64,000 nt of DNA from Phytomonospora endophytica (GTDB taxonomy: Bacteria > Actinomycetota > Actinomycetes > Mycobacteriales > Micromonosporaceae): positions 14,307 through 78,306 of the forward strand of contig NZ_JACHGT010000004.1 of NCBI RefSeq assembly GCF_014202425.1. Direction: 5' to 3'. Under the pieces are notes generated by a model. The model was not told the origin of the DNA. It saw only the letters and a list, made by a program, of their open reading frames with translations, and made no database searches. How positions within the stretch are numbered: position 1 is the first letter of the stretch; every line of letters begins with the position of its first letter. Made by a program: the position numbers and the translations under genes. Of this stretch, positions 44,867 to 53,053 are shown piece by piece.

Positions 44867-46293
44867 GCGACACGTCCCTCGTGGATGGTGACGGTCCGGT
44901 CGGCGAGCGCGGCGGTGAAGTCCCGGTCGTGGGTGACGGCGAGGACGCCCCGGCCCTCGTCGCGCAGGCCGGCGATCAGCTCGACCAGTTCCGTCCAGGT
45001 CCGGCGGTCCTGACCAAAGGTCGGCTCGTCGAAGACGAGGAGACCCGGCGCGGTCGCCAGCGCCGTGGCCACCGACAGCCGCCGCGCCTGCCCGCCGGAC
45101 AGCGTGAACGGGTTCGCCTCGGCGAGGGGCGACAGCCGCAGCCGCTCCAGCAGCTCCCCGACCGTCCGCGCGACCTCGGCCTCGTCGTACCCGACCCGGC
45201 GCGGGCCGAGCGCGAGCTCGTCGTAGACACGCGAGGTCACGAACTGCTGCTCGGGGTTCTGGAACACCGAGCCGACCGCCCGGGCAAGCGCCGGTGCCCG
45301 CCATTTGTGCGGGGGAGCGGTGGCGCCGGTCAGCAGCACCCGGCCGCTCGTCGGCCGCAGCAGGCCGCCGAGCATCAGCGCCAGTGTCGACTTGCCGGAA
45401 CCGTTGGCTCCCAGGACGGCCACCAGCTCACCGGCCGCCACCGCCATGTCCACATCGGACAGCGAGGGGGCCGCCGCGCCGGGATGCAGCCGGCCCACGC
45501 CGTCGGCCCGCACGAGCGTCTCCCCGGGACTCCCGGCCGCCTTGCGCTCGGGCACCGGTGGGGCACCGGGCACCCACACGCCCTGCCGGGTGAGGGCGTC
45601 GCCGTGTTCGGCGAAGACCCGGCCGGGAGGCCCGTCGGCGAGCAGACCGCCACCCTCCCCGAGCACGACCACCCGGTCGACCAGGTCGACGACCTCGGCC
45701 ACCCGGTGCTCGACCAGCACCATCGTCGCCTCGCTCGCCGCCAGCACCGAGCGCAGCGCCTCGCGGACCTGCCCGGCGCCCTCCGGATCGAGGTTCGCGG
45801 TCGGCTCGTCGAGCAGGAGCAGCGACGGCCGCGACGCCAGCACGCCGGCCAGGGCGAGCCGCTGCTGCTCACCGCCGCTGAGGGCGTTCGTCTCGCGCTC
45901 ACGGCCGTAGGGGAAGCCGACGGCGGCCATCGCCGCGTCGACGCGCGGCCACAGCTCGGCGGCGTCGACGCCCCGGTTCTCCAGCCCGAAGGCGACATCG
46001 TCGCCGCTGCGGGCCATCACCAGCTGCGCCTGCGGGTCCTGGAACACGATGCCCGTGCGCTCGCGCGCCTTGACGGCTTCCACGCCGTCGATCAGCAGCT
46101 CGCCGGTCTGCTCGCCGGAATCCTCCGGGAGCAGACCGGCGAGCGCGCTGAGCAGCGTCGACTTGCCCGAGCCGGAAGGGCCGAGCAGGAGCACGCGCTC
46201 ACCGGAGCCGATCCGCAGATCGACGCCGGTGACCGCCCGTGCCTTGCGCCCGGCGTGCCGCCAGCCGTAACCGCGCAGTTCGACCGAGGCCAT
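44860..46293 (-). CDS. ykoD: ECF transporter duplicated ATPase (YkoD-like)
   Basis: 477 aa with two complete ABC domains in one chain. Domain 1: Walker A LGPSGSGKST, signature LSGGEQQR, Walker B LLLLDEPTANLD. Domain 2: LGANGSGKST, LSGGQARR, LLVFDEPTFGQD. Q-loops are in VFQDPQAQLV and VFQNPEQQFV, the ECF-type Q helices. It powers the thiamine-precursor transporter. It starts one base after the ykoE stop. Confidence 0.95.
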   Translation of the reverse strand: MASVELRGYGWRHAGRKARAVTGVDLRIGSGERVLLLGPSGSGKSTLLSALAGLLPEDSGEQTGELLIDGVEAVKARERTGIVFQDPQAQLVMARSGDDVAFGLENRGVDAAELWPRVDAAMAAVGFPYGRERETNALSGGEQQRLALAGVLASRPSLLLLDEPTANLDPEGAGQVREALRSVLAASEATMVLVEHRVAEVVDLVDRVVVLGEGGGLLADGPPGRVFAEHGDALTRQGVWVPGAPPVPERKAAGSPGETLVRADGVGRLHPGAAAPSLSDVDMAVAAGELVAVLGANGSGKSTLALMLGGLLRPTSGRVLLTGATAPPHKWRAPALARAVGSVFQNPEQQFVTSRVYDELALGPRRVGYDEAEVARTVGELLERLRLSPLAEANPFTLSGGQARRLSVATALATAPGLLVFDEPTFGQDRRTWTELVELIAGLRDEGRGVLAVTHDRDFTAALADRTVTIHEGRVAC

Positions 46294-46294
46294 G

Positions 46295-46888
46295 TCAGAC
46301 CGACGCGCGCTCCCGGCCGGACGGGAAGCGGTCGAGCGCGCCCGTCTGCGCCAGGGCCCTGGTCAAGGCGAGCCCGCCGAGGCCCGCCACGATCGCGCAG
46401 GCCACCGCCGCGCAGGCGATGTAGCCGAGCTTCCACGAGGCCGACCACGTCGCGTAGGAGTAGAAGACGTCCCAGGTCGTGGCCGCCGCCCCGCCGAGCG
46501 CGCCGGACAGCATCGCGAAGGCGGCGTTGAAGCGCCGGTAGCGCCCGAGCGCGAAACCGATCTCGGCGCCCAGACCCTCGACCGCGCCCTGGACGACGAC
46601 GATCGCGCCGTAGGGCGAACCGAGCATGAGCGAGACCGCCGCGGCGAGCGTCTCGGTGAACAGGGCCGCGCCGACCCGGCGCAGGATCAGCGGCGCCAGG
46701 ACCGCGGGCAGGATCCACAGGCCGTACAGGACCGCCTGTGCGGGCGGGAAGAACGTGAAGGCACCGGACGTCACCTCCCACAGGCCGTTGGCGACCTGGA
46801 ACACCACACCGAACGCCACCGCGAGAACAGCGGCCACCACGATGTCCACCGTTCGCCAGCGGGCCGGCGAACCACCTACATTGGACAC
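46295..46888 (-). CDS. ykoE: ECF transporter S component, thiamine precursor (YkoE family)
   Basis: 197 aa, about six membrane helices. The family core WRTVDIVVAAVLAVAFGVVF, NGLWEVTSGAFTFFPPAQAV and GSPYGAIVVVQGAVEGLGAE is clear. YkoE binds the pyrimidine moiety of thiamine. GTG 46888 has GGGAGG 5 nt upstream. A TPP riboswitch 41 bases upstream shows the operon is shut off by thiamine diphosphate. Confidence 0.94.
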   Translation of the reverse strand: MSNVGGSPARWRTVDIVVAAVLAVAFGVVFQVANGLWEVTSGAFTFFPPAQAVLYGLWILPAVLAPLILRRVGAALFTETLAAAVSLMLGSPYGAIVVVQGAVEGLGAEIGFALGRYRRFNAAFAMLSGALGGAAATTWDVFYSYATWSASWKLGYIACAAVACAIVAGLGGLALTRALAQTGALDRFPSGRERASV

Positions 46889-46896
46889 TTGTACCT

Positions 46897-46914
46897 CCCT
46901 GATCGCACGCAGGG
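46897..46914 (-). promoter_or_regulatory. Hairpin masking the ykoE ribosome site
   Basis: On the minus strand CCCTG and CAGGG, eight bases apart, can pair. The CAGGG arm includes the first part of the GGGAGG ribosome site of ykoE. Lying just 3' of the riboswitch, it fits a translational on/off switch. Confidence 0.5.
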
Positions 46915-46928
46915 GGAACACGAGAGAT

Positions 46929-47014
46929 ACGACTCCCTTCGCCGGTGCTAACCGGATCAGGTTCGTAGGGTCTGCGCTGATGCGCACTCTCAGCCGAGGG
47001 GGCTCCCCTGTCGT
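46929..47014 (-). ncRNA. TPP riboswitch (THI element)
   Basis: On the minus strand the P1 arms ACGAC/GTCGT enclose the conserved THI-box strings: GGGGAGCC, GCTGAGAG, ACCCTACGAACCTGATCCGG and CCGGCGAAGGGA. All the bases that bind the pyrimidine (CUGAGA) and diphosphate ends of TPP are present. It controls ykoEDC, a match in function. Confidence 0.97.
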
Positions 47015-47080
47015 CGATGCGACCGTAGCACCGCAGCGTGGTGGTTTGCCATCGGCGCCCCGGCCCGGCAGGCTGGGGTG

Positions 47081-48097
47081 ATGCTCGTCGACGCCGAAAC
47101 CGAGACCGGTCCGGGCGCCCCCGAAACCGTTCACCGCAGGCGCGATCGCCTCCCTTTCGGCGGGCTCGAAGTCCTCGCCGCCGGGCTGATCGTGATCCTC
47201 GTCGCCCGTCCCTGGCTCACCGACGCGCTCGCCGCGCCCTGGCTCCAGCGATGGACGGTCGTGTTCGTGTCGGTGATCGTCCAGGCACTGCCGTTCCTGG
47301 TGTTCGGTGTGGTCCTCTCGGCCGTGATCGCGGTGTTCGTGCCGCCGTCGTTCTTCGCACGCGTCCTGCCGCGCAACGACGCGCTCGCCGTGCCCGTCGC
47401 GGGCGCCGCCGGGGCCGTCCTGCCGGGCTGTGAGTGCGCGTCGGTGCCGGTCGCCGGGGCCTTCATCCGGCGCGGGGTGACGCCCGCGGCGGCCCTGGCC
47501 TTCCTGCTGTCGGCGCCCGCGATCAACCCGATCGTGCTGATCTCCACGGCCGTGGCCTTCCCGGGGCGGCCGGACTTCGTCGCCGCGCGCTTCGGGGCCT
47601 CGCTGCTCGCGGCCGTCGTCATGGGCTGGCTGTGGCTGCGCCTCGGCCGTGCCGACTGGCTCAAGCCCCCGGCCCGCCCGCACACCGAGGGCGACTCGAA
47701 GGCGGCGGCGTTCTGGGCCTCGTGCAGGCACGACATCATGCACGCGGGCGGGTTCCTGGTCGTCGGCGGAGCCGCCGCGGCCACCCTCAACGCGGTCGTC
47801 CCCGAACGCTGGATCACCGCCGTCGCCGACCGGCCGGTGCTGTCGGTGGTCGTGCTGGCGCTGCTCGCCGTCGTGCTGTCGATCTGCTCGGAGGCCGACG
47901 CCTTCGTCGCGGCCTCGCTGACGCAGTTCTCGCTGACGGCGCGGCTGGCGTTCCTGGTGGTCGGGCCGATGGTGGACATCAAACTGGTGGCGATGCAGAC
48001 CGGTGTGTTCGGGAAGTCCTTCGCGGCGAGGTTCGCGCCGGCGACCTTCGTCGTCGCGGTGGCCTCGGCGGCGATCGTGGGGACGGTGGTCCTGTGA
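47081..48097 (+). CDS. Permease of the DUF318/YraQ family
   Basis: About 338 aa with eight or so membrane helices. The conserved PGCECASVPVAGAFIRRG motif with two Cys and the second-half SICSEADAFVAASL repeat mark the family. The family is often paired with a TIGR03943/DUF1980 protein, as here, and the pair is found in zinc- or metal-responsive loci; substrate unproven. CAGGCT lies 6 nt before ATG 47081; GTG 47078 is directly adjacent. Confidence 0.9.
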   Translation: MLVDAETETGPGAPETVHRRRDRLPFGGLEVLAAGLIVILVARPWLTDALAAPWLQRWTVVFVSVIVQALPFLVFGVVLSAVIAVFVPPSFFARVLPRNDALAVPVAGAAGAVLPGCECASVPVAGAFIRRGVTPAAALAFLLSAPAINPIVLISTAVAFPGRPDFVAARFGASLLAAVVMGWLWLRLGRADWLKPPARPHTEGDSKAAAFWASCRHDIMHAGGFLVVGGAAAATLNAVVPERWITAVADRPVLSVVVLALLAVVLSICSEADAFVAASLTQFSLTARLAFLVVGPMVDIKLVAMQTGVFGKSFAARFAPATFVVAVASAAIVGTVVL

Positions 48098-48798
48098 AGC
48101 GGCAGGCGCAGGCCGTCGTGCTGATGCTGCTCGGCGGGGCCGTGCTGCGCACGAGCCTGACCGACGCGTACCTGCGCTACGTCAAGGAGGGGCTGCGGCC
48201 GTTCCTGATCGCCGCCGGGGTCGCGCTCGTCGCGATCGCCGTGGCGACGCTGTACTACGAGCTGCGGGAGCGCCGCGCGGCCCACGCCCACGAGCACCCG
48301 GAGCCGAAGGTGTCGTGGCTGTTGCTGGCGCCGGTCGTCGGGTTGCTGCTGGTCGCGCCTGGGGCCCTCGGCGCGTATGCCGCCGACTCGACCGGGACCG
48401 CGCTGGGAGCGTGGGAGGAGGAGTCGGACTACCCGCCCCTGCCCGACGGCGACCCCGCCGAGATCCCCGTCCTCGATTACGCCTCCAGGGCCATCTTCGA
48501 CGAGGGCAGGTCCATCGAGGGCCGCCGCGTGCGGTTGACCGGGTTCATCTCCCGCGCCGACGACGGCACCGTGTTCCTGACGCGGATGATCTTGAGCTGC
48601 TGCGCCGCCGACGCCCGCCCGATCAAGGTCGGCATCGAAGGCGCGGGGACCGACGGGTACGCCGACGACACGTGGGTCGCGGTGGTGGGGACCTACTCGC
48701 CGACGATGGTGCGCGACCCGATCAACAACGAGCGGATCCCGTTCATCGCCGCGGAGACGCTGGAACCGGTGGGGGCGCCGGTGAAGGAGTATGAGTGA
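48094..48798 (+). CDS. TIGR03943 (DUF1980) family protein
   Basis: 234 aa. Two or three N-terminal membrane helices (LLGGAVLRTSLTDAYLRYV; FLIAAGVALVAIAVATLYY; LLLAPVVGLLLVAPGALGAY) then an outside domain with ILSCCAADARPIKVGI, the family's double Cys. GTG 48094 overlaps the permease stop (GTGA). The pair lies 1.1 kb from zur and znuACB, which fits a role in metal homeostasis, though no Zur box was seen in front of it. Confidence 0.9.
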   Translation: MKRQAQAVVLMLLGGAVLRTSLTDAYLRYVKEGLRPFLIAAGVALVAIAVATLYYELRERRAAHAHEHPEPKVSWLLLAPVVGLLLVAPGALGAYAADSTGTALGAWEEESDYPPLPDGDPAEIPVLDYASRAIFDEGRSIEGRRVRLTGFISRADDGTVFLTRMILSCCAADARPIKVGIEGAGTDGYADDTWVAVVGTYSPTMVRDPINNERIPFIAAETLEPVGAPVKEYE

Positions 48799-48852
48799 GG
48801 AGGCGGCGGTGAACTTCTGGCCGTGTGATACAAATTGCGTTACAGTTCTCGC

Positions 48853-49077
48853 ATGGGAACTCTCAACGTGCGCACGGATGAAGCCATGGAAACTGCGTTG
48901 CAAGCCCTTACCTCGGGCGGCCGCAGCCGCTCGGAAGCGGTTCGGTACGCGCTGCTGCACACCTATCGCGAGCAGATGATCGCGCAGGCGAAGGCCGACG
49001 CCGATCGACTCGCGGAGAACCCGGACGATCAAGCCGAGATGCTGGCGATCCAGCGGTTCATGGGCGTCGCCGAGTGA
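48853..49077 (+). CDS. Ribbon-helix-helix antitoxin (MazE/ParD-like)
   Basis: 74 aa. The start MGTLNVRTDEAMETALQALT followed by SRSEAVRYALLHTYR is a ribbon-helix-helix DNA-binding fold; the acidic tail (ADRLAENPDDQAEM) would wrap the toxin. TACAGT lies exactly 6 nt before ATG 48853, so a leaderless promoter is likely. Its stop overlaps the toxin start (GTGA). Confidence 0.9.
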   Translation: MGTLNVRTDEAMETALQALTSGGRSRSEAVRYALLHTYREQMIAQAKADADRLAENPDDQAEMLAIQRFMGVAE

Positions 49078-49394
49078 TCTTCCGGGGGGCCGTTTACGAG
49101 ATCAAGGCGATGCCGGGGGCGCGGGGGAGCGAGCAGCAGGGCCGCCGGTACGCCGTGATCATTCAGTCCGATCAGTTCGCCACCAGCACGATCACCATCG
49201 CGCTCACCTCGGCGAGCGCGGGCGCCGCCGTCTACCGCCCGGAAATCGAGATCGATGGCACCACGTCGCGGATCCTGACTGATCAGATCTACTCGGTCGC
49301 GCCCGAGAGGCTCGGTGAATTCAAGGGTGCCCTAGATGCCGGGGAAGTGCAGGAACTCGATCGGGCGTTGCTGCTCAAGCTCGGTCTGTTCTGA
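49074..49394 (+). CDS. MazF/PemK-family endoribonuclease toxin
   Basis: 106 aa. RGAVYEIKAMPGARGSEQQG and RRYAVIIQSDQF are the PemK-like core; DQIYSVAPERLGEF fits the conserved QI(R/Y) region. Such toxins cut mRNA at short sequences. With the RHH gene in front it forms a normal type II pair. The last 20 bases overlap a small convergent ORF. Confidence 0.93.
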   Translation: MIFRGAVYEIKAMPGARGSEQQGRRYAVIIQSDQFATSTITIALTSASAGAAVYRPEIEIDGTTSRILTDQIYSVAPERLGEFKGALDAGEVQELDRALLLKLGLF

Positions 49395-49539
49395 CCCGGT
49401 TTCGGCTGGCCTCCGCACGATGCCACGCGAGGACGTACTCCTCGCGCTCCCGCTTGGCGAGCCGCATGCCCTCCTCGTCCGCGTCGAGGAGTCGCATGAC
49501 GTCCTCCCGCGTCCTCAGGACCGTCTCGTCCGGTGTCAC
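49375..49539 (-). CDS. 54-aa ORF translationally coupled to zur
   Basis: Starts VTPDETVLRTREDVMRLLDA, ends at TGA 49375-49377. Its GTG overlaps the zur stop (GTGA), the coupling seen throughout this window. The product is one charged amphipathic helix (DADEEGMRLAKREREEYVLA) with no Cys or His and no membrane segment. No family recognised. It overlaps the convergent mazF end by 20 bases. Confidence 0.5.
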   Translation of the reverse strand: MTPDETVLRTREDVMRLLDADEEGMRLAKREREEYVLAWHRAEASRNRVRTDRA

Positions 49540-49946
49540 TTCCCCGCGCACTCCCCGCAAGTCCCGAAAATCTCCAGCGTGTGCGCCACGTCCGTGAACC
49601 CGTGCTCCGCCGCGACCTTGTCCGCCCACCGCTCCACCGCGGGCCCGGCGACCTCGACGGTCCGCCCGCACGTCCGGCACACGAGGTGGTGGTGGTGTCC
49701 CTGCGAACACCGCCGGTACAGGTGCTCGCCGCCCGGCAGCCGCATCACGTCGATGCGTTCGGCGTCGGCGAGGGCCTGGAGCGTGCGGTAGACGGTGGTG
49801 AGCCCGACCTTGGCGCCGCGGTCGCGCAGCAGCGCGTGCAGGTCCTGCGCGCTGCGGAACTCGTCGACCTCGCCGAGGAGGTCGAGGACCGCCGTGCGCT
49901 GGCGGGTCGAGCGGGTGAGGGTCTGCGTGCTTGCTTCTTCGGTCAA
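49536..49946 (-). CDS. zur: Fur-family zinc uptake regulator Zur
   Basis: 136 aa. Winged HTH (TRQRTAVLDLLGEVDEFRSA, then VGLTTVYRTLQALADA) and dimerisation domain with CSQGHHHHLVCRTCG and a final CGEC, the structural Zn(Cys)4 site. Start is TTG 49946 with AGGAG 5 nt upstream; it overlaps the arsR stop (TTGA). Proximity to znuACB and a Zur-type box supports Zur rather than Fur. Confidence 0.93.
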   Translation of the reverse strand: MTEEASTQTLTRSTRQRTAVLDLLGEVDEFRSAQDLHALLRDRGAKVGLTTVYRTLQALADAERIDVMRLPGGEHLYRRCSQGHHHHLVCRTCGRTVEVAGPAVERWADKVAAEHGFTDVAHTLEIFGTCGECAGK

Positions 49947-50242
49947 GACGACTCCTGAACGTGGTGTACCGCGTCGGCGACGATGTGCGCGATGTGATCG
50001 TCGATGAGCGAGTACGCGATCTCCCGGCCGCGCCGCTGCCCGCGCACGACCCCGGCGCCCCGCAGGATCCGCAGGTGCTGTGAGATCAGCGGCTGCGGTG
50101 CCCCCAGGGAGTCCACGATCTCGTGCACGCAGCGTTCCCCGGCCGCGAGCTCGGTCACGATCGCCACCCTGAGTGGGGCGGCGAGCGCGCGCAGCAGCTC
50201 TCCGGCGGCCCGGTACGCCTCGGTGCGGTTCTCGGCGAGCAT
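49943..50242 (-). CDS. ArsR/SmtB-family regulator
   Basis: 99 aa winged HTH: ALAAPLRVAIVTELAAGERCVHE, DSLGAPQPLISQHLRILRGA and an alpha-5 region DDHIAHIVADAVHHV rich in His/Asp, the zinc site of SmtB-like repressors. An SmtB-Zur pair of this order occurs in mycobacteria, where the SmtB protein represses zur when zinc is low. TACGGT is 6 nt before ATG 50242. Confidence 0.92.
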   Translation of the reverse strand: MLAENRTEAYRAAGELLRALAAPLRVAIVTELAAGERCVHEIVDSLGAPQPLISQHLRILRGAGVVRGQRRGREIAYSLIDDHIAHIVADAVHHVQESS

Positions 50243-50300
50243 GGAGCAACCGTAGCGTGCACCGATAACCGAAGTCGTCTGTGACCGGCGTGATATCTGT

Positions 50301-51200
50301 TCAGGCGGCCTTGTCAAGGTGGCAGTCCAGTGGTTCTGGCGCCGTCGCCGCGACGGTCGCCGGTCGGGTCGGCAGCAGGGTGCGGCGTGCCAGCTTCACC
50401 ACGGCGGTGACCACGGCCACCAGGACGAACAGTCCGAGCGCCATCAGCACGATCATCGCGCCGGGTGGCAGGTCGCCGACTCCCGCGACGACGACCCCGG
50501 ACCCGGCCGCGACCACGCCGAGGCCCATCGCCCCGAACATGGTGACGGTGAATCCGCGCGCGAACTGCTGCATCGTCGCCACCGGCACCACCAGCAGCGC
50601 GCTGATCAGCAGCAGCCCGACCGCGCGCATCGCGACGGTCACGGTCACCGCCGTCGTCACCGCGAGCAGCATGTTCAGGAAGCGCACCGGGACGCCGGAC
50701 ACCTTCGCGTACTCCTCGTCCTGGCTCACCGCGAACAGCCACGGCCGCAGCACGACCATCAGGACCGTCACGAGCGCGCCGAGGATCGCGATCGTGCGCA
50801 GGTCCTCCGCCGAGGTCGTCACGAGGGAACCGAACAGGTAGGACATCAGGGTCGCGTTCGACTTCCCCGCGCTCATCCCGATCAGCACGACACCGCCGGC
50901 GATGCCGCCGTAGAACAGCAGGGCGAGGGCGACGTCGCCGCTGGCCTTGCCGCGTTCACGGATCAGTTCGATGGCGACGGCGCCGACGATCGTCACGACG
51001 ACCGCGGTCCACACCGGCGAGGTGCCCATGAGGAACCCGACGGCGACACCGGTGAGGGCCACGTGCCCGATCCCGTCGCCGATGAGGGCCATGCGCTTCT
51101 GGACCAGGAACACCCCGACCGAGGGCGCGGCCACGCCGATGATGAGCGCGCCGATCAGCGCCCGCATCATGAAGTCGTAACCGAAGATGCTCAGGTCCAC
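50301..51200 (-). CDS. znuB: Zinc ABC transporter permease ZnuB
   Basis: 299 aa, about eight or nine membrane helices of the ABC-3 metal permease family; GIGHVALTGVAVGFLMGTSP is the ATPase-contact region. GTG 51200 has GGAGGAG upstream and overlaps the znuC stop by 10 bases. Confidence 0.93.
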   Translation of the reverse strand: MDLSIFGYDFMMRALIGALIIGVAAPSVGVFLVQKRMALIGDGIGHVALTGVAVGFLMGTSPVWTAVVVTIVGAVAIELIRERGKASGDVALALLFYGGIAGGVVLIGMSAGKSNATLMSYLFGSLVTTSAEDLRTIAILGALVTVLMVVLRPWLFAVSQDEEYAKVSGVPVRFLNMLLAVTTAVTVTVAMRAVGLLLISALLVVPVATMQQFARGFTVTMFGAMGLGVVAAGSGVVVAGVGDLPPGAMIVLMALGLFVLVAVVTAVVKLARRTLLPTRPATVAATAPEPLDCHLDKAA

Positions 51201-51955
51201 AGCCGCTCCTCCTCCTTGGCGTGCGGGTGCACGTGGACGTGCCCGGGTTCGGCGTGCACGCCGGCGGGCTCGGGAACCGGTCCGTCGTGGACGATCCGGC
51301 CGTGCGACAGCACGACGGCCCGGTCGATAAGCGGCTCCAGCGGGCCGAGTTCGTGCGCGACGAGCAGGACGGTGGCGCCGTCGGCGACGCGGTCGGACAG
51401 CACGGCCGCGAGGGCCTCCTGGCTGGCGGCGTCGACGCCCGCGGTGGGTTCGTCGAGGACGAGCAGTTCGGGTTCGGCGGCCAGCGCGCGGGCGATGAGC
51501 GTGCGCTGCTGCTGCCCGCCCGACAGCGAGGTGACGGGGTCCTTGGCGCGGTCGGCGAGTCCGACGGCCTCCAGGGCCCGCTCGACGATCAGCCGGTCGC
51601 GTTTGCGGGCGGGCAGCCCGAGCACGCGGCGGGACAGCCGCCCGGCGGACACGACCTCGCGGACGGTCGCCGGCACGCCCGAGCCGGCGCCGAGGCGCTG
51701 CGGGACGTAGCCGACGCGATGCCACGCGCGGAACCTCGGCACGGGCGTCCCGAACAGCGCGGCCTCGCCGCCGGTGAGGCGCACGAGGCCGAGCGAGGAC
51801 TTGATCAGGGTCGACTTGCCCGAGCCGTTGGCGCCCAGCAGCGCCACGGCCTGGCCGGTCTCGACCCGCAGGTCGACGCCGTGCAGCACGGCGCGGTCAC
51901 CGTAGTGGACCACGCCGTGCGTCACGGCGACCGGTGGTACGTCGTTCTCAGCCAC
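51191..51955 (-). CDS. znuC: Zinc ABC transporter ATPase ZnuC
   Basis: 254 aa. Walker A LLGANGSGKST, signature LSGGQQQR, Walker B LLVLDEPTAGVD and the switch His in LLVAHELG. A His-rich tail (HAEPGHVHVHPHAKEEE) is in keeping with zinc handling. It overlaps znuA by 8 bases and znuB by 10. Confidence 0.95.
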   Translation of the reverse strand: MAENDVPPVAVTHGVVHYGDRAVLHGVDLRVETGQAVALLGANGSGKSTLIKSSLGLVRLTGGEAALFGTPVPRFRAWHRVGYVPQRLGAGSGVPATVREVVSAGRLSRRVLGLPARKRDRLIVERALEAVGLADRAKDPVTSLSGGQQQRTLIARALAAEPELLVLDEPTAGVDAASQEALAAVLSDRVADGATVLLVAHELGPLEPLIDRAVVLSHGRIVHDGPVPEPAGVHAEPGHVHVHPHAKEEERLWT

Positions 51956-52910
51956 AGCCGAGCGCCTCCTGTAGGGCGGTGAGGTTGGTCCGCATCACGG
52001 TGAAGTAGTCACCGTCGTAGTCGGCGGCGAGTCCCTCGATCGGGTCGAGGACCTTCGCCTGCGCGCCGACCTCGGTGGCCAGGGTCTGGGCCACGTCGGG
52101 ACTGACGAGGGTCTCGAAGAAGATCGTGGTCACACCGTGCTCCTTGGCGAACGCGGCGACCTCGGAGATCCTTCCCGGCGAGGGCTCGCCCTCCGGGGAC
52201 AGGCCCGAGATGGCGACCTGTTCGAGGCCGTAGCGCTCGGTGAGGTAGCCGAAGGCCGCGTGGCTCGTCACGACCTCCTTGCGCTGGCAGGTCGACAGCG
52301 CACCGGTGTACTCGCCGTCGAGGGAGGCCAGGTCGCCGTGCAGGGCGGCGGCGTTGTCGGCGTAGGCCTGCGCGTGGTCGGGGTCGATCGCCGAGAGCTT
52401 CGCGGCGACCTGGTCGGCGACGGCGGCGAGGCGGGTCGGGTCGAGCCAGATGTGCGGGTCGAGTCCGGTGTCCTCGTGGGCGTGGTCGCCCTCGCCCTCC
52501 TCGTGCTCGTGGGCACCGTGGTCTTCGAGGGTGGTCGCGGTGGCAGCGTCGAGGGCCTTGTCGGCGGCCTGCTGGTCGACGGCCTCGTCGACGGCCGGCT
52601 GGAAGCCGTGCAGGTAGACCACCAGGTCGGACTCGGTGAGGTCGGCGACCTGCTGCGGCGACAGTTCGAGATCGTGGGGTTCGACGCCGGGGGCGGTGAG
52701 GTTGGCGACGTTGACGTGCTCGCCGCCGACCTTCTTGGTCACGAACTGCAGCGGGTAGAAGGCCGCGACGGCCTCGACGCTGGCGTTCGGGTTGGCGTCG
52801 GGGTCGGGAGCGGTGGCGCCGCCGCCGCCCTTGGCGCCGCACGCGGCGAGGGCGAGGGCGCCGGTGGCCAGGAGGGCGACACCGGCGACCTTGAGGGGTG
52901 ACTGTCGCAT
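51948..52910 (-). CDS. znuA: Zinc-binding lipoprotein ZnuA
   Basis: 320 aa cluster A-I solute-binding lipoprotein. Lipobox LALAACG, then AAFYPLQFVTKKVGGEHVNV with the PHDLELSPQQ ligand His, the acidic His-rich flexible loop (DHGAHEHEEGEGDHAHED), DPHIWLDP and a HAAFGYLTERY site. This His loop is typical of zinc, not manganese, binders. ATG 52910 is chosen by the signal peptide. First gene of znuACB. Confidence 0.95.
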   Translation of the reverse strand: MRQSPLKVAGVALLATGALALAACGAKGGGGATAPDPDANPNASVEAVAAFYPLQFVTKKVGGEHVNVANLTAPGVEPHDLELSPQQVADLTESDLVVYLHGFQPAVDEAVDQQAADKALDAATATTLEDHGAHEHEEGEGDHAHEDTGLDPHIWLDPTRLAAVADQVAAKLSAIDPDHAQAYADNAAALHGDLASLDGEYTGALSTCQRKEVVTSHAAFGYLTERYGLEQVAISGLSPEGEPSPGRISEVAAFAKEHGVTTIFFETLVSPDVAQTLATEVGAQAKVLDPIEGLAADYDGDYFTVMRTNLTALQEALGCG

Positions 52911-52929
52911 GTGACAAGCCTGCGCGCTA

Positions 52930-52946
52930 TCGACAATCATTGTCAA
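52930..52946 (-). promoter_or_regulatory. Zur box upstream of znuACB
   Basis: GACAAT-C-ATTGTC (52932-52944) is a perfect palindrome around one base. Read on the minus strand it is TTGACAATGATTGTCGA, containing the AATGATT core of actinobacterial Zur sites. It lies 22 bases upstream of the znuA start. The surrounding gap 52911-53053 has no gene. Confidence 0.88.
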
Positions 52947-53053
52947 CAACGCATACGCTGATTCAGGCATATGGGCGGTGAGCAAACAGCCCTTTACCTA
53001 CTCAAAAGGCGCGAAAGGGTCGCCCAGGGAGTGATCCGGATCTCCGGTGGGCC

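Noticed and set aside
47078-47080. GTG 47078 as the permease start
   Set aside because: It is next to ATG 47081; the -10 spacing of 6 nt favours the ATG, although the difference is one residue.
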